A DNA stretch of 64,000 bases from Viridothelium virens (taxonomy: Eukaryota; Ascomycota; Dothideomycetes; Trypetheliales; Trypetheliaceae). Within the stretch, counting starts at the first letter, position 1. Every line of letters begins with the position of its first letter. This document shows, in pieces, positions 56,738-64,000 of this stretch. The notes below the pieces were generated by a model. The model ran no database searches. It was given only the letters and a program-made list of their open reading frames with translations, and had not been told where the DNA came from. Location: assembly GCA_010094025.1 (NCBI GenBank), contig ML991851.1, positions 1-64,000 on the forward strand, in the 5' to 3' direction. Position numbers and translations under genes: made by a program.

Positions 56738-59151
56738 ATGTCACTGGAGGAGAATTTTATCCAGCAATTTGAGCAAAGCTCACAGAACTATTTCTCTGAA
56801 CGTATCGAATACACGTCTGCCAAGGCACTCCTTCTTTACTGGAAAGACCACGATCTTGACGCCGTTGAGCCAACCAGGCCCTCTGCCACCCTAAGCAGTG
56901 AACTTCAAGCACTGAGGGTGCTCCTGGAGCAAGATCTCAATTTTTCCACCTGTACCTATGAGATTCCAACTGAACATTCCCAGCAGTTGCTTAATGTGGA
57001 ACTGTCGAAGTTCGTAGCGGCATCTTCAGTTGAGGCGGATACCTTGACTGTAATATATTATGCGGGCCACTGTGATTCAGGAAAGGACGGTAAAGCCCGA
57101 TGGAGCGCGTAAGTTGCTATACGATATCCTTCTTACCTTGATAAGCTAACAAGAACTGAGAAAGACAGGAAGTAGGAGGGCCTGATTTGTCTTGGCACCG
57201 AACACAGCGTATTCTTGACGATGCCGTTGGAGATGTTCTCCTAATACTCGACTGCTGCAATGCAGGACAAGTTAGCGAGCCCGAAAAGCCGCTCGGAAAA
57301 CTTGAGCTTCTTGCCGCATCTGGTAAGAAAGTTTTGACACCAGGACCAGGGCCACTTTCCTTTACGACTTTAGTGACAAAGATGCTCCGTAGGTTGTTGA
57401 GAGTGGACCAAGAAATAACAGTGATTCATCTACATAGTCGGCTTGCACAGAGCCCAATGACCACAGGTAAGAGGCGATGTTGTTGTCAGGTCTTGTTGCA
57501 TGCCTGGTACGCTAATGTGCTGGACAGAAACACCAGTCTATTTCGACCTAGCCCGTTCCCACTCCCGGAGCATCACCATACGCCCCTTAGTCACCCCGAA
57601 ACACACTGGATTCATTCAAAAGCCATCGTCTTTCATTCTCCTGAAAGCATCCCTTACAGACGACCCTACCGGTCTCCAGATTGCTCACTGGTTGAAAGCC
57701 TTCCCGCCGAGAAATCTCTTAGCAGTAAATATCGAAGCTGTTGTACTAAAAGCACGTAACCTTCAGGAGCTCCATGACACGCAGGCCATTTCCCCTGGCT
57801 CTGCTTTGAGCAAGCTTTCACCGGCTGCTCAGAGCCAAATTCTCCGAGAGCTGCGTGGCCTCCACAGCGTGATGGCAGATGTGGAAAGCAAAGCTCGAGA
57901 CGACGGCCATAACACCCAATCTTCTCAATCTTTGGAGACGAGTGAATCTTATCAGAGTATCGAGTCCTCCATCTCAGCCGTCAACAACGCAGTGGAGACT
58001 GGTATTTTAATTGGAGCTCCGAACGATGTATTGAAGGAAGCTGGCCGAGATAAAAGCATCCAAGCTATCGCAGGAGTTGAAGCTTTCAATTTAAGAGAAC
58101 ATATCTTGAACCTACGACCAATACCCGCAGAATTGGCCCTTCCGCGTGGAGCCGTGAAGCTCTCTGGTGGAAATGATCGATTTCAACTTGGAATTTATAA
58201 ACAGAGAAAGGTGGTAGTAGAGTATTTTAAGTATGAGGAGGATCCTGATTCTGGAATGCCTCACGCGCAAGCCCTTGAACAGCTCCGTAGGATGACAACA
58301 TTGCTACATCAACCCAAGAAGGCAAGCTATCATATCCTACCGTGTGAGGGATACATTCACGAAGAGGTCCATCGGCGTTTTGGGTTAGTATTCAAACTCG
58401 TCGAGAACTACAACCCCGCGAGGGTCCCCACGTCCCTTTCCACTCTACTGAAGGAGGTACGTAAGGTCCCCTTGGGGCACCGCCGACGCCTCGCGTTATC
58501 TTTGGCCTCTGCATTAGAGAACCTACACCGAGTTGGATGGGTCCACAAAGAATACAAAAGCAGTAATATCTTTTTCTTACCAGACTGGCCTCAGCCGGCC
58601 CTAACTCAAGTCGGTGAGGCACAAGAGCAAACAAGCCCAACCCCATGTGCACCTGTCAGTAACGTTGATCTGGCGTTCCCATGGCTATTCGGGTTCGATT
58701 ATTGCAGGCCGGAGTCTGTCGAGTCGAACAGAGATGCTGATTACGGCTTCGAAAATAATGTTACCCGCCATCCAGACCGGTGGAACCGTCCGAGGGTCAA
58801 GTTCACGAAGACTCACGATGTATATTCCTTGGTAAGTTTGGAATCGAATCATGTTAAATTAGCTCACAAGTAGTGCAGGGAATTCTTCTTGTAGAGATTG
58901 CCTTCTGGAAGAACATAGCGTCCTTGCTAGGCTCATCGAACAAGCCGGACGACCTGGAAAAGTTCAAAATTGGCATACTGGAGAAATGTCGAGGAGACTT
59001 GCCGCACCAGGTTGGCGAGGTTTTCCTGGACGTAATACTGGCGTGTTTCAATTTCGGTGAGGCAACGATGAAAATGAGCGATTTTGACGCACATAGGTAT
59101 CTTCAGGTCAACATTGTAAATAGAATTGGGAGCGGAATTAGTCACATATAG
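56738..59151 (+). CDS. Caspase-like (C14) domain fused to a degenerate kinase-like domain
   Basis: Exons 56738-57108, 57165-57466, 57528-58831 and 58879-59151 give 749 residues. Residues about 20-260 form a caspase-like domain: VIYYAGHC with catalytic His111, then VLLILDCCNAG with Cys155, and the end strand TPVYFDLARSHSRSITIRPL. Both catalytic residues are present. A helical linker (about 290-420) leads to a kinase-like domain (about 430-749). There HRDxKxxN reads HKEYKSSN (564-571), the VAIK lysine position reads VVVEY and DFG reads FGFD, so it is probably inactive. HDVYSLGILLVEIAFW closes it. The acceptor of intron 1 (GAAAG before ACAGGAAG) is fixed by frame, because the next AG gives a stop. 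Similar kinase-like modules occur on fungal HET-S/Helo and STAND proteins. A cell-death role is inferred. Confidence 0.8.
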
Positions 59152-59285
59152 CTGGTGTCTTATCGAGGCATAGGTAGCAAAAAACATCAGTAGATACAAA
59201 AAGGACTATCATCAAGGTTTACTGAGACTTAAGGACTTGACTTAGCTATTCTACTAAGTCTGCCTCTGCGTGCCGTTGATTTATC

Positions 59286-59513
59286 ATGTCCGAATTGAGT
59301 GATTTGCTGGAGACACAAGATGACTTGATGCTGGAGTTTTCTGTCTTTTCTAGCGATCTGGCCGCCAAACAGAACTCAGGTTTGTTGCAGGCTTCTGTGG
59401 AGATGAAATTGGATTGGGACAGCCTGCCAGCCTGCCTCCATGCCTTACGGAGATCCAACGCCACCCGAAATTTCCTGGGGTTCACTTTTCAGTGCCCCAC
59501 CGCCCACCAATGA
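59286..59513 (+). CDS. Hypothetical small protein (75 aa), doubtful
   Basis: An ATG-initiated frame encoding an acidic helix-like N-terminus (MSELSDLLETQDDLMLEFSV) and a polar C-terminus. No known domain. It lies in the HSP70 upstream region and may be spurious. Confidence 0.25.
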   Translation: MSELSDLLETQDDLMLEFSVFSSDLAAKQNSGLLQASVEMKLDWDSLPACLHALRRSNATRNFLGFTFQCPTAHQ

Positions 59514-59796
59514 CGTCAGGCGGTGAAGCTCGGCGAGCTTCTTTCCCATTCCGCTTCGAGATGCATTGTAAAGTGTCAGGCTGTGTTGAATTCAATAGGA
59601 AATGAAGATTTGGAGTTATCCGGCGTGAGGTCCGTATCACCTGATGGCGATTAGGCACCCATTCTGTTTGAGTGGCGGGTTCCTGGTTATGCACGTTCCT
59701 GCCAGAAGGCTGGAGAGGTTGCTGGGCGCGCATGGAAGCAATCAGAAGCGAATCGAACCTCACTAAAAATTTCGCCCGCCCACAGCCTTCCAGCCA

Positions 59797-59803
59797 TATA
59801 AGA
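59797..59803 (+). promoter_or_regulatory. TATA box candidate of HSP70
   Basis: TATAAGA lies 168 bp before the HSP70 start, within a pyrimidine-rich 5' region. The transcription start is not known. Confidence 0.4.
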
Positions 59804-59970
59804 AATCGCCCACTCTGTTGTAACGCATCATTTCTAAAAAACCATCCACTTCACAGTGCACAACCTTTGAGCTCGATATCCACTGCCTTCATAGGATCGA
59901 GCTCCATTTCACGACAAACTCTTCACGATTCTCTTCAGATACTCATCCCATTCACATCTAATCAACCACC

Positions 59971-61941
59971 ATGGCCCCAGCAATCGGTATTGATCTGGGC
60001 ACGACCTACTCGTGCGTGGGCATCTTCCGAGATGACCGCATCGAAATCATTGCGAACGATCAAGGCAACCGAACAACGCCTTCCTTCGTCGCCTTCACTG
60101 ATACCGAGCGTCTCATCGGTGACGCTGCAAAGAATCAAGTCGCCATGAACCCGGCCAACACAGTCTTCGACGCCAAGCGCCTCATTGGCAGAAAGTTTGC
60201 CGACGGGGAGGTGCAAGCAGACATGAAGCACTTCCCCTTCAAGGTCGTCGATAAGAATGGCAAGCCTGTCGTCAACGTCGAATATAAGGGTGAGACCAAA
60301 TCATTCACACCGGAGGAAATATCCTCCATGGTGCTCACGAAAATGAGGGAGACTGCTGAGTCCTATCTCGGTGGGACCGTCAACAATGCTGTCGTCACTG
60401 TGCCGGCCTACTTCAACGACTCGCAACGCCAAGCTACCAAAGATGCCGGTCTTATCGCAGGCTTGAACGTCCTTCGTATCATCAACGAACCCACAGCCGC
60501 CGCCATTGCCTACGGTCTTGACAAGAAGACAGAAGGCGAACGCAACGTGCTTATCTTCGACTTGGGTGGTGGTACCTTCGATGTCTCGCTTCTTACCATC
60601 GAGGAAGGCATCTTTGAGGTTAAATCTACTGCCGGTGATACCCACTTGGGTGGCGAAGACTTTGACAACCGATTGGTCAACCACTTTGTGAACGAATTCA
60701 AACGCAAGCACCGCAAAGATCTCACCAGCAACGCTCGTGCTCTCCGTCGTCTCCGAACTGCTTGCGAACGTGCCAAGCGCACACTCTCTTCGTCGGCTCA
60801 GACTTCGATCGAGATTGACTCTCTGTATGAGGGTATCGACTTTTACACTTCCATCACTCGTGCTCGGTTCGAGGAGCTTTGCCAGGATCTCTTCCGCTCT
60901 ACCATGGAGCCCGTTGAGCGTGTGCTTCGCGACGCCAAGATTGACAAGTCATCTGTTCACGAAATCGTCCTCGTCGGTGGTTCGACTCGTATTCCCAAGA
61001 TTCAAAAGATGGTTTCCGACTTCTTCAACGGGAAAGAACCCAATAAATCAATCAACCCAGATGAAGCAGTTGCCTACGGTGCTGCCGTCCAGGCCGCTAT
61101 CCTTTCTGGAGATCAAAGCTCGAAGTCTACAAACGAAATCCTCCTGCTCGATGTCACTGCCCTCTCCCTCGGTATCGAAACCGCTGGTGGTGTCATGACC
61201 CCTCTCATCAAGCGTAATACTACCATTCCCACCAAGAAATCCGAGGTCTTTTCCACGTTCTCCGATAACCAGCCGGGTGTGCTCATTCAAGTCTTCGAGG
61301 GTGAGCGTGCCCGTACCAAGGACAATAACCTCCTGGGTAAATTCGAGCTTACTGGTATTCCACCTGCGCCTCGTGGTGTACCTCAAATCCAGGTTACTTT
61401 TGACGTGGATGCCAACAGTATCATGAACATCACCGCCGAAGAGAAGGGTACTGGCAAAAGCAACAAGATTGTCATCACCAACGACAAGGGACGCCTGTCC
61501 AAGGATGAGATCGAGCGCATGTTATCAGAGGCAGAGAAGTACCGCGAGGAAGATGAAGCCGAGAAGGACCGTGTTCAGGCGAAGAACGGTCTCGAATCCT
61601 ACGCTTACTCTCTTCGCAACACTTTGGGTGACCCGAAGGTCGACGAGAAGCTTGAAGCTGGTGACAAGGAGAAGCTCAAGGCTGAGATTGACAAGACTGT
61701 TGCCTGGCTCGACGACAGCCAGACCGCTACCAAGGAAGAGTATGAGAGCCAGCAGAAGGAACTCGAGGCTGTTGCCAACCCCATAATGATGAAGTTCTAC
61801 GGTGCTGGTGGCGAGGGTGGTATGCCCGGTGGAATGGGTGGCATGCCTGGCGGTGGACCAGGTGGTTTCCCTGGTGCTGGCGCTGCTCCCGGCGCTGGTG
61901 CCGGTGGTGATGAAGGTCCTACTGTGGAGGAAGTTGATTAA
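59971..61941 (+). CDS. SSA1: Cytosolic Hsp70 chaperone (Ssa type)
   Basis: ATP-driven chaperone of 656 residues in one exon. The nucleotide-binding domain has [15 protein letters not shown] at residue 5, [15 protein letters not shown] near 172, and [17 protein letters not shown] near 195. The substrate domain follows with [17 protein letters not shown] and [21 protein letters not shown]. The end is a [17 protein letters not shown] low-complexity lid tail and EEVD, the TPR-binding motif of cytosolic forms. There is no signal peptide or ER retention signal. The start context CAACCACCATGGC is strong. Codon choice is biased to C-ending codons, as expected for high expression. The lack of introns suits heat expression. 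Confidence 0.97.
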   Translation: MAPAIGIDLGTTYSCVGIFRDDRIEIIANDQGNRTTPSFVAFTDTERLIGDAAKNQVAMNPANTVFDAKRLIGRKFADGEVQADMKHFPFKVVDKNGKPVVNVEYKGETKSFTPEEISSMVLTKMRETAESYLGGTVNNAVVTVPAYFNDSQRQATKDAGLIAGLNVLRIINEPTAAAIAYGLDKKTEGERNVLIFDLGGGTFDVSLLTIEEGIFEVKSTAGDTHLGGEDFDNRLVNHFVNEFKRKHRKDLTSNARALRRLRTACERAKRTLSSSAQTSIEIDSLYEGIDFYTSITRARFEELCQDLFRSTMEPVERVLRDAKIDKSSVHEIVLVGGSTRIPKIQKMVSDFFNGKEPNKSINPDEAVAYGAAVQAAILSGDQSSKSTNEILLLDVTALSLGIETAGGVMTPLIKRNTTIPTKKSEVFSTFSDNQPGVLIQVFEGERARTKDNNLLGKFELTGIPPAPRGVPQIQVTFDVDANSIMNITAEEKGTGKSNKIVITNDKGRLSKDEIERMLSEAEKYREEDEAEKDRVQAKNGLESYAYSLRNTLGDPKVDEKLEAGDKEKLKAEIDKTVAWLDDSQTATKEEYESQQKELEAVANPIMMKFYGAGGEGGMPGGMGGMPGGGPGGFPGAGAAPGAGAGGDEGPTVEEVD

Positions 61942-62378
61942 ATGTCTAACTTTCCTGCTCATCACGACATCCATGCACCTGGGGTTAGGCGTTTCCTATA
62001 GACCAAGTAGCAGCAAGTTGGTTCCTCTGTTGCTCGCTTTTCTATGATCTTCATGACGGGTGGAAAAAAGGATTTCTCTTGCATTGGCAAATGTACTTTA
62101 ATTGAGCATCCACAACAGGTAGATGCAAATGGAATATTTCGATACAGACTATAATTGGGCTGTGACATGTCTGCTCTCTAGGTACCCAACCTAACAAAAT
62201 ATCAAATCGCCTTCACATACGAAGCACAAGTCCGTCACATAGGAATCGCCTAAAGAATATCTATCGCCAGAACGCCATACTACTCTATCCTCTTCCAACC
62301 TTCCGCCTCATCACACACCTACAAAGCCATCATCCAATCCCAACCCCAATCCCACCACTCTCCCCACAACCCCCCTCT
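61942..62378. other. Convergent spacer HSP70-EMI1
   Basis: About 0.44 kb of 3' regions, C-rich near 62300-62380. Nothing else noted. Confidence 0.5.
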
Positions 62379-63086
62379 TCAGAACCCCCCTACCTCCCTC
62401 CACCCATCGGGGTCCCTCGCAAAAAACCCCTCCACCGACTCCCCCGGCGTCCTCGCCTCCCACACATCCTCACTATTCGGCCCCATGCGCCACCGCGCCT
62501 CCTTCTCACGATACCGCTCTCGCACCACCTCCGCCCTCTGCGCCGCCGGCAAGCCGCGCGTCCGCATGCAGAACCAGAAGTCGGACCACTGCTGCGAGCA
62601 CGAGCGCCAGTGGCCGTAGCGGTAGAGAGACAGGAACTGGCCGCCCGGCGACTGGCACCAGTAGGCGGTGTCGAAGGCGGCGCGGCAGGACATTGTGGTG
62701 GGGTATTGCGAGTCGAATGGTGTTGAGGCTGGGTCTAGAGCTGAGTCTGAGTCTGGGGCAGTTGCCGAGGCTGAGGTCGAGGCTGATTTTGCTGCCGCGG
62801 GAGTGGAGGGTGGTGGAGTGAGTGAGGAGGACGTGCTGGTGGTAGGAGTGGTTGGGAGATGGGAGGCGCGGGTTTCGCGCTCGAGCTCGGCAAGGAAGGA
62901 TTGTAGGTCTGGGTCGGCTTGGTCGTCGCGGGAGGAGGAGCCACGGCGGGGAGGCACGCGAGTGGGCTTGTCGGTGAGCTCGCGAGGGCTGGCGGGGGGT
63001 TCGGATGGGGTGGGAGTTGGGTCTGGGGTTGGGTCTGAGGGCTTGAGAACGGGGGTTTGGGGATCGGCGCGGTACCACCAGCCCAT
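62379..63086 (-). CDS. EMI1: Emi1-like twin-CX9C protein (DUF3128)
   Basis: Single exon, 235 residues from ATG 63086 (MGWWYRADPQTP). The N-terminal 130 residues are Pro/Ser/Thr-rich and low complexity. The DUF3128 core follows: SCRAAFDTAYWC and SCSQQWSDFWFC, each C-X9-C, joined by QSPGGQFLSLYRYGHWR. This twin pattern is typical of small proteins oxidised in the mitochondrial intermembrane space. Yeast Emi1 is needed for full induction of the early meiotic gene IME1 and for mitochondrial function; the molecular activity is unknown. The frame stays open to 63203 upstream, but only by non-ATG codons. The end contains VWEARTPGESVEGFFARDPDGW. Confidence 0.88.
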   Translation of the reverse strand: MGWWYRADPQTPVLKPSDPTPDPTPTPSEPPASPRELTDKPTRVPPRRGSSSRDDQADPDLQSFLAELERETRASHLPTTPTTSTSSSLTPPPSTPAAAKSASTSASATAPDSDSALDPASTPFDSQYPTTMSCRAAFDTAYWCQSPGGQFLSLYRYGHWRSCSQQWSDFWFCMRTRGLPAAQRAEVVRERYREKEARWRMGPNSEDVWEARTPGESVEGFFARDPDGWREVGGF

Positions 63087-63378
63087 TGTGAGTGGAGTCG
63101 AAGTTGAATGCGAGTGGAGTTGGTAGGGTTGGAAGGTGGGAGATTTGGCGATGAATAAATTCGAGTGCTGCTTGAGAATCGCGTCTGAAGGCACGGACCA
63201 CAATCGTCATCCCGTTTCTTGGTACCTTAGCATCCCAGGACCAGGGCCAGGGTATCCTCAATCATGATAACTTATATCTTCTTCGCTTCCAGTGATGTTC
63301 TCTGTTGAAAAAACACTTGACCATATTTTGAAATCTTTGAAGAAGGATTTGAACAATGAATAGATACTGTTAGTCGCG

Positions 63379-64000
63379 ATGAATAGCTTTGCTAGGTTCG
63401 GGATAAATCGTGGACATGGACTATCGACCGCCTGCTATCAGAGATTAGTATGCCATAGGGGCCTTGCAGAATCGTAAGTACTACTCTCGATTGCTCTCAG
63501 GTCACAAAGGACGCCGTGATACTGATTCGGATGCTACAGAAACTCGTTTCTACGTACTTCTGGGTTTGCACAACAGTCTTCCCGTCATGCTTCTCTTGAA
63601 GCAGGAGAGCACAAGTCAGGACACATTGAAGCTGGTCCAAATCAGGGCATCTTCTATTTTGATAGTAAGCTTTAATGTGTTTCCGATGCGCGTATTTTTC
63701 TTGCTTACATGGTCTCGAGGCATCTACCCTCAAAGGTTACAATGGCTCCTCCGCCTGCCTTGGCAAAGCGAAAACGCCGTGCCTGGGTTAATCGAACGAT
63801 TGCAATCAAGGGAGCTCACCGCAAATCCGGGTAAGATCTTGGAAAATGCCCACAAAGAATCAGCCCCGTTTAAAGTCGAGGAAGTCCTTCCAAGACTCAA
63901 AGAAGGTGGAGCGTTCGTTAAATTCTCGAAGCAAGAGGGTGTGCCGCTCTCGGACATTGAAGGCAGGGTCAAAGCTTATCTTAAAGAGAACCCAATCAGG
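63379..64000 (+). CDS. YME2: Mitochondrial escape protein Yme2, 5' part
   Basis: Partial at the right window edge. Exons 63379-63473 and 63540-63664, and exon 3 from 63720 running off the end. The start MNSFARFGINRGHGLSTACYQ is a basic presequence. The second exon ends GPNQGIFYFDS and joins IYPQRLQWLLRLPWQSENAV, matching the family FFDNLFPLK..LRLPWQ block. EEVLPRLKEGGAFVKFS and DIEGRVKAYLKENPI follow as expected. Yme2 is an inner-membrane protein affecting mitochondrial nucleoid structure and DNA escape. Its RRM-like and AAA-like parts would lie beyond the window. Confidence 0.85.

Larger units (their letters stand above)
59152..59970. other. HSP70 upstream region
   Basis: About 0.8 kb. TATAAGA at 59797-59803 is a TATA candidate 168 bp before the HSP70 ATG. 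Direct GAA repeats at 5-bp steps occur near 59755-59769 (GAAGCGAATCGAACC). They are not in the alternating arrangement of a classical heat-shock element. Confidence 0.45.

Noticed and set aside
59755-59769. Heat-shock element before HSP70
   Set aside because: GAA units are direct repeats, not the alternating GAA/TTC arrangement; I would not call it an HSE without binding data.
60301-61974. Antisense and other-frame open frames across HSP70
   Set aside because: Codon-bias shadows of a highly expressed gene, with no independent signals.
62506-63261. 251-codon minus-strand frame overlapping EMI1
   Set aside because: Arginine/proline-rich shadow in another frame. DUF3128 motifs are in the EMI1 frame.

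Overview
The window comes from a filamentous ascomycete (Pezizomycotina) nuclear genome. The genes carry short GT-AG introns (about 47-180 bp) with CTRAC/CTAAC-type branch points. The families are fungal: Zn2Cys6 regulators, DUF6594, a PigL/Helo-like N-terminal domain, Tam41, Bir1, SepB/Mcl1 and Chz1. I cannot name the genus. All gene models were spliced by eye and phase-checked. No rRNA, tRNA, CRISPR array or virus-like element was recognised.

1-21 kb: the right part of a palindromic miniature transposon at the left edge; a Zn2Cys6 regulator; a gene-poor stretch holding a 72-residue secreted protein with ten cysteines; HIS5; BIR1; the mitochondrial CDP-DAG synthase TAM41; a single-pass surface protein; an ankyrin protein with a PigL/Helo-like N-terminus and one in-frame TAG; and an unknown lysine-rich protein that also has an in-frame TAG or a frame-neutral intron.

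21-38 kb: a secreted type-B carboxylesterase, an amino-acid/choline-type permease and a second Zn2Cys6 regulator, all accessory in character; a divergent short-chain dehydrogenase that lacks the catalytic lysine; a Ksp1/Ran1-like kinase; then about 3.7 kb without a gene.

38-47 kb: conserved housekeeping block. Enolase-phosphatase UTR4 and a sideroflexin converge. The H2A.Z chaperone CHZ1 is head-to-head with the replisome hub MCL1/SEPB, whose model includes a GC-AG intron.

46.9-59.2 kb: the most unusual part. Transposon arms are followed by an AIM9-like phosphotransferase, a 1212-residue kinase-ankyrin protein, a DUF6594 membrane protein whose 3' end overlaps it antisense, and a 749-residue fusion of a caspase-like (C14) domain with a degenerate kinase-like domain. 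Their architectures resemble fungal non-self recognition and cell-death signalling proteins. That role is inference.

59.9-64 kb: cytosolic HSP70 (ends EEVD), the twin-CX9C protein EMI1, and the 5' part of mitochondrial YME2, which runs off the window.
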